Positions 8,819 through 18,532 of a DNA stretch of 64,000 nt are shown here, piece by piece. The notes beneath the pieces were generated by a model that worked only from the letters and a program-made list of their open reading frames with translations, did not search any database and was not told the DNA's origin. The stretch is from Burkholderiaceae bacterium (lineage in GTDB: Bacteria > Pseudomonadota > Gammaproteobacteria > Burkholderiales > Burkholderiaceae_C). The position numbers were made by a program, and so were the translations under genes. Location: contig CAJYPV010000017.1 in NCBI GenBank assembly GCA_913776825.1, positions 1-64,000 of the forward strand, in the 5' to 3' direction. Position 1 is the stretch's first letter, and each line of letters begins with the position of its first letter.

Positions 8819-9802
8819 TCACTGACGCGGTGCCAGACGATCGGCCGGAGCGACCGGGAACGGCGCACCCAGCACGGTGGAGCGGCCCTTCACCTGGTTC
8901 TGGGCCTGGCACTTGTGGGTGCAGATGGTGGCGGGCGGCGCGACTTCGGTCGCGTCTTCACCGAACACCATGCCCATGCGGCCACCGCTGGAGACTTCCC
9001 AACGCGAGGTCAGACCGCAGTGGCTGACGTTCTGCACGCTGCCGTCGCGACGCACGATCGGGTTGACGCAGTTGGCATCGCTCAGGCGGGTCGCCACTTG
9101 GGGGCTGTCGCGGCCGACGAACTTGGGCGAATAGTCATTGCCGAAGTTCACGCGCGGCGTCACCACCACGGTCGTGTCCTTGTAAGGCACCGCCTCGCCC
9201 TCGCGATTGCGGAAGTTGCGGTTGTCGAAGTAGAAGGCGTTCAGCGACGGGTTGGTCGGATGCGTGGCCAGCACATGGGTGAACACGGTGGCCGTTCCGT
9301 CGGCGCGGGCGACTTCCATCTGGAACACGCCGCCATTGGCGCAATCCTTGGCCTGCAGCTTCATCGTGACTTGCGCGCCTTCGCGGATCAGCGCGATGTC
9401 GGTGTCCTTGAGGTCCACGTCCACGCCGCTGGTCAGGGTGGCGCCGCGGTGGTCCGGCGTCTTGGCCGCGAAGACCGGGGTCGGCACGCCGCCGGTCATG
9501 TCCAGCGCATTGGCCGCGCCAGTCAACACATAGTTGCGCACGCCGAAGGTCGCGGCATCGACCTCGAACTGCACATACTTGCCCTGCACCAGGAAGCTGG
9601 CACCGACGCTGGCCGCCGGCACGGTGGTGCTCTGGCTGCCGCTCAGGCCCAGCACGCGGAAGCCGCCGCCTTCGCAGCCTTTGGACGAAGCCGCCGCGGC
9701 CAAGCCGCTGGACAGCACCAGGGCCAGGCCCAGCAGCGCGGTACGGCCCGCCTGGAAGCGGGAAGGAATCGACAGAGAGTGACGCAGAGATTGACGCAAC
9801 AT
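8819..9802 (-). CDS. secreted protein of unknown function
   Basis: A 327-residue protein I do not recognise. It has a clear Sec signal peptide (hydrophobic LLGLALVLSSGLAAA ending near residue 37). The mature part is rich in beta-type sequence, with paired cysteines (KGCEGGGF, KDCANGG, DANCVNP, SHCGLTS, TICTHKC) that could form disulfides in the periplasm. I chose the ATG at 9800-9802 because it starts the signal peptide and has GGAG nine bases upstream. The frame stays open far upstream, but only as the antisense of the kinase gene. It is divergent from the sensor kinase at 10001, so the shared 198-bp region may be controlled by that two-component system. That is inference. Confidence 0.75.
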   Translation of the reverse strand: MLRQSLRHSLSIPSRFQAGRTALLGLALVLSSGLAAAASSKGCEGGGFRVLGLSGSQSTTVPAASVGASFLVQGKYVQFEVDAATFGVRNYVLTGAANALDMTGGVPTPVFAAKTPDHRGATLTSGVDVDLKDTDIALIREGAQVTMKLQAKDCANGGVFQMEVARADGTATVFTHVLATHPTNPSLNAFYFDNRNFRNREGEAVPYKDTTVVVTPRVNFGNDYSPKFVGRDSPQVATRLSDANCVNPIVRRDGSVQNVSHCGLTSRWEVSSGGRMGMVFGEDATEVAPPATICTHKCQAQNQVKGRSTVLGAPFPVAPADRLAPRQ

Positions 9803-10000
9803 GGAGGGTGCTCCGTGGAATGGACCGCGTGGGTCCGGTTGAGGCGAGGGGTGACGCCATCGGCATCGGTGCTCGCATCGTAGGAAGCCGCTCCCGGCGC
9901 GCCCAGGGCTGAAAGGCGGGACGTGGGTCCGCCCATGGTCGCGATCGGTCGGGACTTTGGTCCATGGGCAGGCCGGATGCACGCTGTTACAGTCCCGCCG

Positions 10001-11404
10001 ATGAAACCAGCGGCTGCGCGGCTGTCGCTCTCGCAACAGTTCCTCCTCATCAGTTTTCCCATCCTTCTGGCGACCACGCTGGTCATCGGCTGGTGGGTCG
10101 GGCAGCAGGTGCATGACAGCGTGGTGCACCGCATCGGCGGCGATACCGCGCTCTATGTGGACGGCTTCATCGCGCCGCATCTGCAGCAGGTCAACGAGAC
10201 CGGCACCTTGAGCGACGCCGACCGGCGCGCCCTCACCGCCCTGATGGCCGATGCCGAATGGGCCCGCCGCATCGTGGCGCTGCGCATCTGGCGGCCCGAC
10301 GGCATGGTGCTCTTCACCAGCGACGGCGAAGGGGCCGGCAAGCAGCTGGAGATCGACGAAGGTCTCGAAGCAGCCGCCGCGGGCAACATCTTTTCCGAGG
10401 TGAGCATCCGGCGCGGCAAGGTCCAGACCGATCACGGTCAGCCGATGGAACGGATGATCGAGACCTACACCCCGATCCACACCTCGGATCGTGGCCGCAT
10501 CGGCGCGGTGGCCGAGTTCTACCAATTGCCCGACGAGGTCGACCGCGAGGCCGGCGTGGCCCAGCGCCGCAGCTGGGGCGTGGTGGCCGGCACCATGCTG
10601 CTCACCTATCTGCTGCTGTTCATGGTGGTGCGACGCGGCAGCCAGACCATCCTGGCCCAACAAGATGCGCTGAGCGATCAGGTGCAGCTGCAGACGGCGC
10701 TCAATGCGCAGAACCTGCAACTGCATGCGCGGGTCAGCCGCGCGGCGGAAGACGCGATCGTCAACCATGAGGCGCTGCTGCAGCGGGTCTCGGCCAATGT
10801 GCATGACGGCCCGTGTCAGGACCTGGGCTTCGCCCTCATGCGGATCAAGAACCTGCGGGATGCGGGCGGCGCGTCGGTGGTGACGGGCGAGGACCTGGAT
10901 CGGATCACCGATGCGGTCCAGTCCGCGATGAGCGATCTGCGGGCGATCTCGGCGGATCTGGAGCTGCCGGACATCGGCCCGCTGTCGCTGCACGAGATCG
11001 CCGCACGCGTGGTGCGCGACTTCCTGGCCAAGACCCGCCAGCCGGTCCGGCTGCACACCGAGGTGGATGCAGACCGGCCGGTGCATTTCCGCCTCAAGAC
11101 CACGCTGTATCGGCTGTTGCAGGAATCGCTGGCCAACACCGTGCGCCACGCGCCGGGCGGCGAGGTCGAAGTCCGACTGCACGCCGACGCGCGCCTGGTG
11201 AGCCTGGACGTCATCGACCAGGGCCCCGGCTTCGATGTGGCGGCGGCGCTGGCCAAGCGGCGTCTGGGCTTGAGCGGCATGCGTCAGCGGGTGGAATCGC
11301 TGGGCGGAGAATTCCAGGTGCTCAGCGAGATCGGTCGCGGCACCACCATCCGGGTGCGCCTGCCGCTGGTGGGCGCGGCGCCCACGACGGACCGGTCGAC
11401 CTGA
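10001..11404 (+). CDS. sensor histidine kinase, NarX/DegS type (HisKA_3)
   Basis: A 467-residue membrane kinase. The first membrane helix spans about residues 14-36, a periplasmic sensor domain about 37-190, and the second helix about 192-211. These are followed by a short coiled linker and the HisKA_3 dimer domain, with phospho-acceptor His268 in SANVHDGPCQDLG. The HATPase domain has NTVRHAPGG and the G-box DQGPGFD. The start at 10001 (MKPAAARL) is preferred to earlier in-frame ATGs because it directly precedes the first membrane helix. The response regulator follows 105 bp downstream on the same strand, so the two very likely form a pair. The signal sensed is unknown. Confidence 0.88.
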   Translation: MKPAAARLSLSQQFLLISFPILLATTLVIGWWVGQQVHDSVVHRIGGDTALYVDGFIAPHLQQVNETGTLSDADRRALTALMADAEWARRIVALRIWRPDGMVLFTSDGEGAGKQLEIDEGLEAAAAGNIFSEVSIRRGKVQTDHGQPMERMIETYTPIHTSDRGRIGAVAEFYQLPDEVDREAGVAQRRSWGVVAGTMLLTYLLLFMVVRRGSQTILAQQDALSDQVQLQTALNAQNLQLHARVSRAAEDAIVNHEALLQRVSANVHDGPCQDLGFALMRIKNLRDAGGASVVTGEDLDRITDAVQSAMSDLRAISADLELPDIGPLSLHEIAARVVRDFLAKTRQPVRLHTEVDADRPVHFRLKTTLYRLLQESLANTVRHAPGGEVEVRLHADARLVSLDVIDQGPGFDVAAALAKRRLGLSGMRQRVESLGGEFQVLSEIGRGTTIRVRLPLVGAAPTTDRST

Positions 11405-11509
11405 TCGTCGATCGCATGGCACCCTCGACCACCTCGCCCTCCTCGCTCACGCCGCCTGCCCCGCCTACCCCGCCTAACTCGCCCACCTTTTGGACATGAC
11501 GGAATTGCC

Positions 11510-12196
11510 GTGACTGAACCGACCGAACCGACGCCCGCGCCCGACGTGATCGATGTCATCGATGTGCTGGTGGTGGACGACCATCCGCTGTTCCGCCAGG
11601 GCGTGGTGCATTCGCTGGGGCTGGCGCCCGGCTTCCGGGTGGTGGGTGAGACCTCGTCCGGCGAGGAAGCGCTGGCGCTGGCGCAGTCGCTGATGCCGCA
11701 TGCGGTGCTGCTGGACATCAGCATGCCGGGCTGGAACGGCATCCAGACCGCCGAGAAGATCGCCATGGCCTGTCCCGCCACCGCGATCGTGATGCTGACC
11801 ATGTCCGAGGACAAGGACAAGCTGTTGGCCGCGCTCAAGGCGGGCGCGCGCGGCTATGTGCTCAAGGGCGTGTCGGCCCGCGAGCTGACCGAGGTGCTGC
11901 GCTCGGCGGTGGCGGGCGAGGTCTATGTGTCGCCGTCGATCGCGGCCGAGATGCTGGTCTCGCTGACCCAGCGCAAGGCGCCCGATCCGCTGCAGGAGCT
12001 GACCGACCGCGAACGCAAGATCCTCGCGCTGATCGGCAGCGGCAAGACCAACCGCGAAATCGGCGACGCGCTGTTCCTGTCCGAGAAAACCATCAAGCAC
12101 TACGTCACCAACATCCTGCAGAAGCTGCAGGTGCGCAGCCGCGTGGAAGCGGCGCTGCTGGCCAGCCGGCATGACGCGGAGGGCGCGGGGCACTGA
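11510..12196 (+). CDS. NarL/LuxR-family response regulator
   Basis: A 228-residue regulator. The receiver domain has the acidic pair Asp23/Asp24 (LVVDDHPLF), phospho-acceptor Asp69 (LLDISMPG) and a conserved Lys in YVLKGVS. A GerE/LuxR helix-turn-helix lies at about residues 160-220 (LTDRERKILALI, TNREIGDALFLSEKTIKHY). It is the cognate partner of the kinase just upstream. The start is GTG at 11510, with only GGAA five bases before it. A five-codon ATG mini-frame at 11496 ends in the GTGA overlap with this start, which could couple translation. The target genes are unknown. The divergent secreted-protein gene on the far side of the kinase is one candidate. Confidence 0.9.
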   Translation: MTEPTEPTPAPDVIDVIDVLVVDDHPLFRQGVVHSLGLAPGFRVVGETSSGEEALALAQSLMPHAVLLDISMPGWNGIQTAEKIAMACPATAIVMLTMSEDKDKLLAALKAGARGYVLKGVSARELTEVLRSAVAGEVYVSPSIAAEMLVSLTQRKAPDPLQELTDRERKILALIGSGKTNREIGDALFLSEKTIKHYVTNILQKLQVRSRVEAALLASRHDAEGAGH

Positions 12197-12229
12197 TCCG
12201 CGTTGAGCGGACAGCAGCCACGCTTCGGT

Positions 12230-12257
12230 GCATGGCGCATGGCGCATGGCGCACGGT
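12230..12257. repeat. 7-bp tandem repeat GCATGGC, three copies plus a degenerate fourth
   Basis: GCATGGC occurs at 12230, 12237 and 12244, then GCACGGT. It lies in the 72-bp gap between the 3' ends of the response regulator and the convergent LysR gene. It resembles the CGGCATGG array at 36362. Confidence 0.55.
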
Positions 12258-12268
12258 GGTCGGACCGC

Positions 12269-13261
12269 CTACGCCGCCGGCGCCGCTTCATCCACGGCCT
12301 TCGCCTTGGCCTTCGCGTCTGGCGTGGACGCAGGCGCTTCCGGCTCCTCCGGATCAGGAGGCACCTGCTGCGCCATCAAGGCCACCACCCAGTCGATGAA
12401 TGCGCGCAGCTTGCTGCTCACATGCCGATTGGGCGGATAGGCGACCTGCATCGGCATCGGGTCAGCGCGCCAGCCGGGGAACAGCGGCACCAGCTCGCCC
12501 CGATCCGCATGCGGCTGGCCCATGTAGTGCGGCAGCCAGAGCACGCCCATGCCCGCCAGGCCCGCAGCCAGATAGGCATTGCCGTCATCGGCCGCCACCA
12601 CATAGCGGCCATGGACCTCGACGCGTTGGGCGCCGTGGCGCAGTCGCAAGGGCGCGACCTTGCCGGTGCGGCTGCTGAGGAATCCCACGGTGTGGTGCGG
12701 CGCCTGCGCCAGCTCGCGCGGATCCGTCGGCGTGCCGACGCGCGCCAGATAGCCGGGCGCGGCATAGACATCCAGCCGCAGATCGCCGAGCCGGCGCGCC
12801 ATCAGCGAGGAGTCCGGCATCGTGCCGCCGCGCACCACTGCATCGACGTGATCGCCGATCAGGTCGACCATCCGGTCGCTCGCGCCCAGGTGCAACTGGA
12901 TCTCGGGATAACGGGCATGAAAGTCCGGCAGCGCCGGCATCAGGATCAGCCGCGCGAACGGACTGGGCACATCGACTCGCAGCCGCCCGCGCGGCACGGC
13001 CGAAGCGCTGGACAGGGCCGTGTCCGCATCCTCCAGGTCGGCCAGCAGCCGCACCACCCGCTCGTAGTAGGCCGCGCCATCGGCCGTCAGCGCGACCTGC
13101 CGCGTGGTGCGGTTCAGCAGCTTCACCCGCAGTCGCGCCTCCAGCTGCTGGATCAGCTGGGTGACCGTGGTCTTGCTCATGTGCAGCGTGGCGGCAGCCT
13201 TGGTGAAGCTGCCGGTCTCCACCACCCGGGCGAAGGCCTGCAGCGCATCGAATCGATCCAT
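12269..13261 (-). CDS. LysR-family transcriptional regulator
   Basis: A 330-residue LysR regulator. The winged helix at the N-terminus (FARVVETGSFTKAAATLHMSK near residues 10-30, then LIQQLEARL and LLNRTTR) is followed by a LysR substrate-binding domain to about residue 300. An Ala/Pro/Lys-rich tail of about 25 residues ends the protein. The start at 13261 (MDRFDALQAF) is the usual family start. The gene follows the PAS kinase by 34 bp on the same strand, so the two are probably co-transcribed. LysR proteins usually regulate a divergent neighbour, but here the upstream gene is co-directional, so the target is unclear. Confidence 0.88.
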   Translation of the reverse strand: MDRFDALQAFARVVETGSFTKAAATLHMSKTTVTQLIQQLEARLRVKLLNRTTRQVALTADGAAYYERVVRLLADLEDADTALSSASAVPRGRLRVDVPSPFARLILMPALPDFHARYPEIQLHLGASDRMVDLIGDHVDAVVRGGTMPDSSLMARRLGDLRLDVYAAPGYLARVGTPTDPRELAQAPHHTVGFLSSRTGKVAPLRLRHGAQRVEVHGRYVVAADDGNAYLAAGLAGMGVLWLPHYMGQPHADRGELVPLFPGWRADPMPMQVAYPPNRHVSSKLRAFIDWVVALMAQQVPPDPEEPEAPASTPDAKAKAKAVDEAAPAA

Positions 13262-13295
13262 CTGAGCTCCCGACGGACCGACGTGCCTGGTCCGA

Positions 13296-14921
<1,626 letters not shown>

Positions 14922-15105
14922 GGCGGCCCTTTCTAATAGTCTGGCCACGCGGCACCGGGGTGTCCCGAAGGGACGTCGCCACGGTGCGGCTCGATCTTGG
15001 CACAACGCGGTGCCGTTGCCGGCCTGTCCCGCAAGCATGGGGCAGCCCGGCGGGCCCGTGCCGCCTGTCGGACAGGGGCTGGCACGGCGCGTGCCCCGCA
15101 GAGCC

Positions 15106-16173
15106 ATGAACGAATCTGGAGCCCCGCCTTTCCCGGAATCGAGCGCGCTCGAGCGCCTGCACACCGCCTTGCTCGCGCTGGCGGGCCAGGCGCCGGGCGC
15201 GGCGCTGCGCAGCCTCATTCAGGAAGGCCATGCCGACCTGCCGCTGCCAGGCGCCGGCCGCACGCTGGAACGCTGGCGGCTGCTGGCCGCCGTGGCGGCG
15301 CATGACCTGGCGCTGGTCAAGCTGGTGGAAGGCCATACCGATGCCCTGGCGCAGTTGGCCGAAGCGGGCCACGCCGCCGTGCAGCCCGAGGCGTCCTACG
15401 GCATGTGGGCGGCCGAGCCGCCGCAGGCCCGGGTGATCTTCACCGAAACGCCCACCGGCGGCGTGACGCTGTCCGGCACCAAGGCGTGGTGCTCCGGCGC
15501 CGCCGTGCTGGATCGGGCCTTGCTGACGGTGTGGTCCGACGACGGCCGTGGCCCGTGGCTCGCCGATGTGGACCTGCGCCAGCCCGGCGTGTCGGTGGAC
15601 GAGAGCGCCTGGCAGGCCGTCGGCATGGCGGCCACCGCCAGCGGGCAAGTGCGGTTCGAGTCCGTGCCCGCGCGCCTGATCGGCGATGCCGGCTTCTATC
15701 TTTCCCGCCCCGGCTTCTGGCAGGGTGGCGTGGGCATTGCCGCCTGCTGGCACGGCGCCGCCAGTGCGGTGGCCCAGGCGCTGCTGGACCAGGTGCGGCG
15801 GGTCGGCGATCCCGGCTGGCATCGGCTGCTGGCGCTGGGCGAGATCGACCGGCTGCTCAGCGCCAATGCCGCGCTGCTGCGCGAAGCGGCCGACTGGATC
15901 GATCGCCATCCCCATGCCGATGCCCGCGACTGGGCGCTGCGCACCCGCGCGTCCAGCGACGACATCGCGCAGCAGGTGCTGCGCGCCGCCACCCGCGCGA
16001 TGGGTGCCGGCCCCTTGTGCCTGGAGGCCCGCTTCGCCCGTCTGGCGGCGGACCTGCCGGTCTTCATTCGACAAAGCCATGGCGATCGTGACCTGGTGGC
16101 CCTGGGCGAGTGCGCACGCACCGCCGTGGACACCGCCACCGCCCGCCCGGTGCCCCCTCCCTGGATGCTGTGA
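15106..16173 (+). CDS. acyl-CoA dehydrogenase-like flavoprotein, first gene of a four-gene operon
   Basis: A 355-residue protein with the acyl-CoA dehydrogenase fold. The middle beta-domain signature reads FTETPTGGVTLSGTKAWCSGA (about residues 109-129), where classic members have a T-E-P-x-A-G-S-D motif. The C-terminal helical domain ends with a conserved-looking stretch (RAMGAGPLCLEARF, IRQSHGDRDLVALG). It is shorter than most family members (about 380) and I cannot place the catalytic glutamate, so the substrate may not be a CoA ester. The start ATG 15106 is preceded by a small hairpin, GGCACG-GCG-CGTGCC, at 15081-15095 and has a weak ribosome-binding site. Its stop overlaps the next start by one base (TGATG), indicating coupling with the PIG-L gene. 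Confidence 0.8.
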   Translation: MNESGAPPFPESSALERLHTALLALAGQAPGAALRSLIQEGHADLPLPGAGRTLERWRLLAAVAAHDLALVKLVEGHTDALAQLAEAGHAAVQPEASYGMWAAEPPQARVIFTETPTGGVTLSGTKAWCSGAAVLDRALLTVWSDDGRGPWLADVDLRQPGVSVDESAWQAVGMAATASGQVRFESVPARLIGDAGFYLSRPGFWQGGVGIAACWHGAASAVAQALLDQVRRVGDPGWHRLLALGEIDRLLSANAALLREAADWIDRHPHADARDWALRTRASSDDIAQQVLRAATRAMGAGPLCLEARFARLAADLPVFIRQSHGDRDLVALGECARTAVDTATARPVPPPWML

Positions 16174-17075
16174 TGCTGAGCCCTCCCCTGAGCGCCCCGC
16201 GCGCGACCGCCGAGCCCTTGCGCACGGCGCCTTTCTCGCCCCGCCCGACCGGCGCGTCGCCCGGTCAGCGCCTGCTCGACGCGCCGGAGCCGCCGCGCAT
16301 TCATGGCGACGGCACCCCGGAATGGATCTGGCAGGCCTGGGGCCGGCTGTCGAGCGCGCCCCTGATCGATCTGGATGCGCTGCTGCAGGAGGGCCAGCGC
16401 GCGGTGGTGGTCGCGCCGCATCCGGATGACGAGGTGCTCGCCTGCGGCGGCTTGCTGGCGATGCTGGCGAGCCGTCAGGCTGCCGACACCGGCCCATGGG
16501 GCGAATCCGCCACCCCGCTGCTGATGGTGGGCGTGACCGATGGCGAGGCCAGCCATCCCGGATCGCGGCACTGGACCGCCGAACGGCTGGCGGTGCAACG
16601 TCGATCGGAGCGGGCGCATGGCTTGCGGCAACTCGGGCTGGACGTGCCGGTGTTCACCGCCGGGCTGCCGGACGGCGGCGTGAGCGCGAATGAAGATGAT
16701 CTGGTGATCTACCTGCTCAGCCTGCTGCAACCCGGCGATGTGGTGTTCACCACCTGGCGGGAGGATGGTCATCCGGACCATGAGGCGACCGGACGCGCCT
16801 GTGCCCGCGCCGCCGCGCTCACCGGGGCGCGTCTGATCGAGATGCCGGTGTGGACCTGGCATTGGGCGCAACCGGAAGATCCGCGGGTGCCGTGGCATCG
16901 GCTGCGGCGTCTGCCGCTGCCACCGTCCGCGCTGCAGGCCAAGCGGGCGGCGATCGCCGCGCACCGCAGCCAGTTGGTGGCGGACGGCGAGCGCGCGCCG
17001 GTGCTCGGCGCGGCGACCGTCGAGCGCCTGATGCGCCCGTTCGAATACCTGTTTGAAGCGGAGTCCAGCTCATGA
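16173..17075 (+). CDS. PIG-L (LmbE) family N-deacetylase
   Basis: A 300-residue zinc hydrolase. The family motif APHPDDEVLACGG (His83, Asp85, Asp86) provides zinc ligands and the catalytic Asp. A second metal-binding His lies in WREDGHPDHEATG. Known members remove acetyl groups from N-acetylglucosaminyl conjugates such as GlcNAc-PI, mycothiol and bacillithiol precursors. The first 45 residues are a Pro/Ala-rich extension. It starts inside the stop of the preceding gene (TGATG) and overlaps the methyltransferase by four bases. This context suggests stepwise modification of a sugar-containing metabolite, but the substrate is not inferable. Confidence 0.85.
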   Translation: MLSPPLSAPRATAEPLRTAPFSPRPTGASPGQRLLDAPEPPRIHGDGTPEWIWQAWGRLSSAPLIDLDALLQEGQRAVVVAPHPDDEVLACGGLLAMLASRQAADTGPWGESATPLLMVGVTDGEASHPGSRHWTAERLAVQRRSERAHGLRQLGLDVPVFTAGLPDGGVSANEDDLVIYLLSLLQPGDVVFTTWREDGHPDHEATGRACARAAALTGARLIEMPVWTWHWAQPEDPRVPWHRLRRLPLPPSALQAKRAAIAAHRSQLVADGERAPVLGAATVERLMRPFEYLFEAESSS

Positions 17076-17761
17076 GCGCCGGCCATCCGTTCGCGTCGGG
17101 CGCGGCCAGCGCGCCGGTGTCCAGCGCCGAGGCCGATGCGTCGGCCGCGGCCCGGCTCGCGCAGCATTTCGACACGCTGTTCAAGACCGAGGGCGATCCC
17201 TGGCGCTATCGGACCCGCTGGTATGAACGCCGCAAGCGCGCGCTGACGCTCGCCTGTTTGCCGATGGCCCGTTATGCGCATGCCTTCGAGCCGGCCTGCG
17301 CGATCGGCGAGCTGAGTGCGGCGCTGGCGGGACGGTGCGACCGTCTGCTGTCGACCGATGGCAGCGCGGCGGCCGTGGCGATCGCCCGCGAGCGGCTGGC
17401 GGACTGCGTCAATGTGCAGGTCGAGCGCGCCACCATGCCGGCCCACTGGCCGGACGAACGCTTCGACCTGATCGTGCTCAGCGAATTCGGCTACTACCTG
17501 GAAGCCGACGCCCTCGCGGGGGTGATCGAGCGCAGCGCCAGCACGCTGATGCCGGGCGGCACCATCATCGCCTGCCATTGGCGTCGGGCCGAAGGCGACT
17601 ACCTGCGACTGGGCGATGAGGTCCATCGGCTGATGCACGACGGCTTCACCGGTCGGCATGGGCTGACGCGGCTGAGCCGGCTTGAAGAAGACGACTTCCT
17701 CATCGAGGTCTGGAGCGACGATGCGCGCGCGGTGTCGGAACGTGAGGGGCCGCAGCCATGA
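17072..17761 (+). CDS. SAM-dependent methyltransferase, NodS-like
   Basis: A 229-residue class I methyltransferase. Motif I is FEPACAIGELSAALAGRCD (about residues 72-90), the acidic residue that binds the SAM ribose follows in LLSTDGS, and motif IV-like FDLIVLSEFGYYLE is near 135-150. The arrangement, including SEFGYYLE and the preceding DPWRYRTRWYERRK, resembles the NodS family that N-methylates deacetylated chitooligosaccharides. ATGA overlaps link it to genes on both sides. Pairing with a PIG-L deacetylase and a family 2 glycosyltransferase supports a role on an amino sugar, by inference only. Confidence 0.82.
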   Translation: MSAGHPFASGAASAPVSSAEADASAAARLAQHFDTLFKTEGDPWRYRTRWYERRKRALTLACLPMARYAHAFEPACAIGELSAALAGRCDRLLSTDGSAAAVAIARERLADCVNVQVERATMPAHWPDERFDLIVLSEFGYYLEADALAGVIERSASTLMPGGTIIACHWRRAEGDYLRLGDEVHRLMHDGFTGRHGLTRLSRLEEDDFLIEVWSDDARAVSEREGPQP

Positions 17762-18468
17762 TCGGCGTGGTGGTCCCGGCGCACAACGAGGCCGCCTTGA
17801 TCGGCCGCTGCCTGCAGGCCTTGATCACGGCCGCCCAGCATCCGGAGCTGGCGGGCGAGACCGTGGAGATCCTGGTGGTGCTCGATGCCTGTGACGATGA
17901 GACCGGCGAGGTGGTGCGGGCGCTGGGCGTGGGCGCGCTCGGCGTGGCGCATCGCAATGTGGGCGCCGCACGCGCCGAAGGGGCGATGGCCCTGATCGCG
18001 CGTGGCGCACGATGGCTGGCCTTCACCGATGCGGATTCGGTGGTCTCGCCCACCTGGCTCGCCGGGCAACTGGCCTTGCGATCGGATGCCGTCTGCGGTG
18101 TGGTGCAGGTCGAGGACTGGAGCGACTTCTCCCTCGAAGAGCGGCGCGCCTATGAGGCGCACTATGTCGATGCGGAAGACCATCCGCACATCCATGGCGC
18201 CAACCTGGGCGTGTCCGTCGCGGCCTATCTTCGAGCGGGTGGATTTCCGCCGATCCGACATCGTGAGGATGTGGCGCTGGTGGACCAGCTGGAAGCCGCC
18301 GGCGTGCGCATCGCGCGGACCAACACCGTGCGCGTGACCACCAGCCCGCGCCGACTGGGCCGCGCGCCCGATGGCTTTGCCGGTTTCATGAGCCGCCTGC
18401 CGGCCCGCGCCGAGGCCATGGCGCAGCGGCTGCTGCCTCCGCCGCTGGCCACCGGGCTGGAGGCGTGA
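17758..18468 (+). CDS. family 2 glycosyltransferase
   Basis: A 236-residue GT2 enzyme with a nucleotide-sugar binding N-terminus (VVVPAHNEAALIGRCLQAL), the first acidic motif VLDACDDETGE and the metal-binding DADS motif in WLAFTDADSVVSP (about residues 85-97). HGANLGVSVAAYLRAGGFPP and HREDVALVDQL match the acceptor-site region and the catalytic ED. No membrane helices are present, so it is cytosolic or membrane-associated. Its ATG overlaps the methyltransferase stop. It is the last gene of the operon, the next gene (CLC channel) starting 64 bp later. Confidence 0.85.
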   Translation: MIGVVVPAHNEAALIGRCLQALITAAQHPELAGETVEILVVLDACDDETGEVVRALGVGALGVAHRNVGAARAEGAMALIARGARWLAFTDADSVVSPTWLAGQLALRSDAVCGVVQVEDWSDFSLEERRAYEAHYVDAEDHPHIHGANLGVSVAAYLRAGGFPPIRHREDVALVDQLEAAGVRIARTNTVRVTTSPRRLGRAPDGFAGFMSRLPARAEAMAQRLLPPPLATGLEA

Positions 18469-18532
18469 TCCCATCGGGCGCTGCGCGGACTGCCAGCCCG
18501 ATCCCCGATGCGCTGCGTGAGAGACTGATGCG

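Noticed and set aside
9803-11422. Leftward extension that would make the secreted-protein gene 867 codons long
   Set aside because: The extra part is antisense to the sensor kinase. The signal peptide and ribosome-binding site fix the start at 9802.
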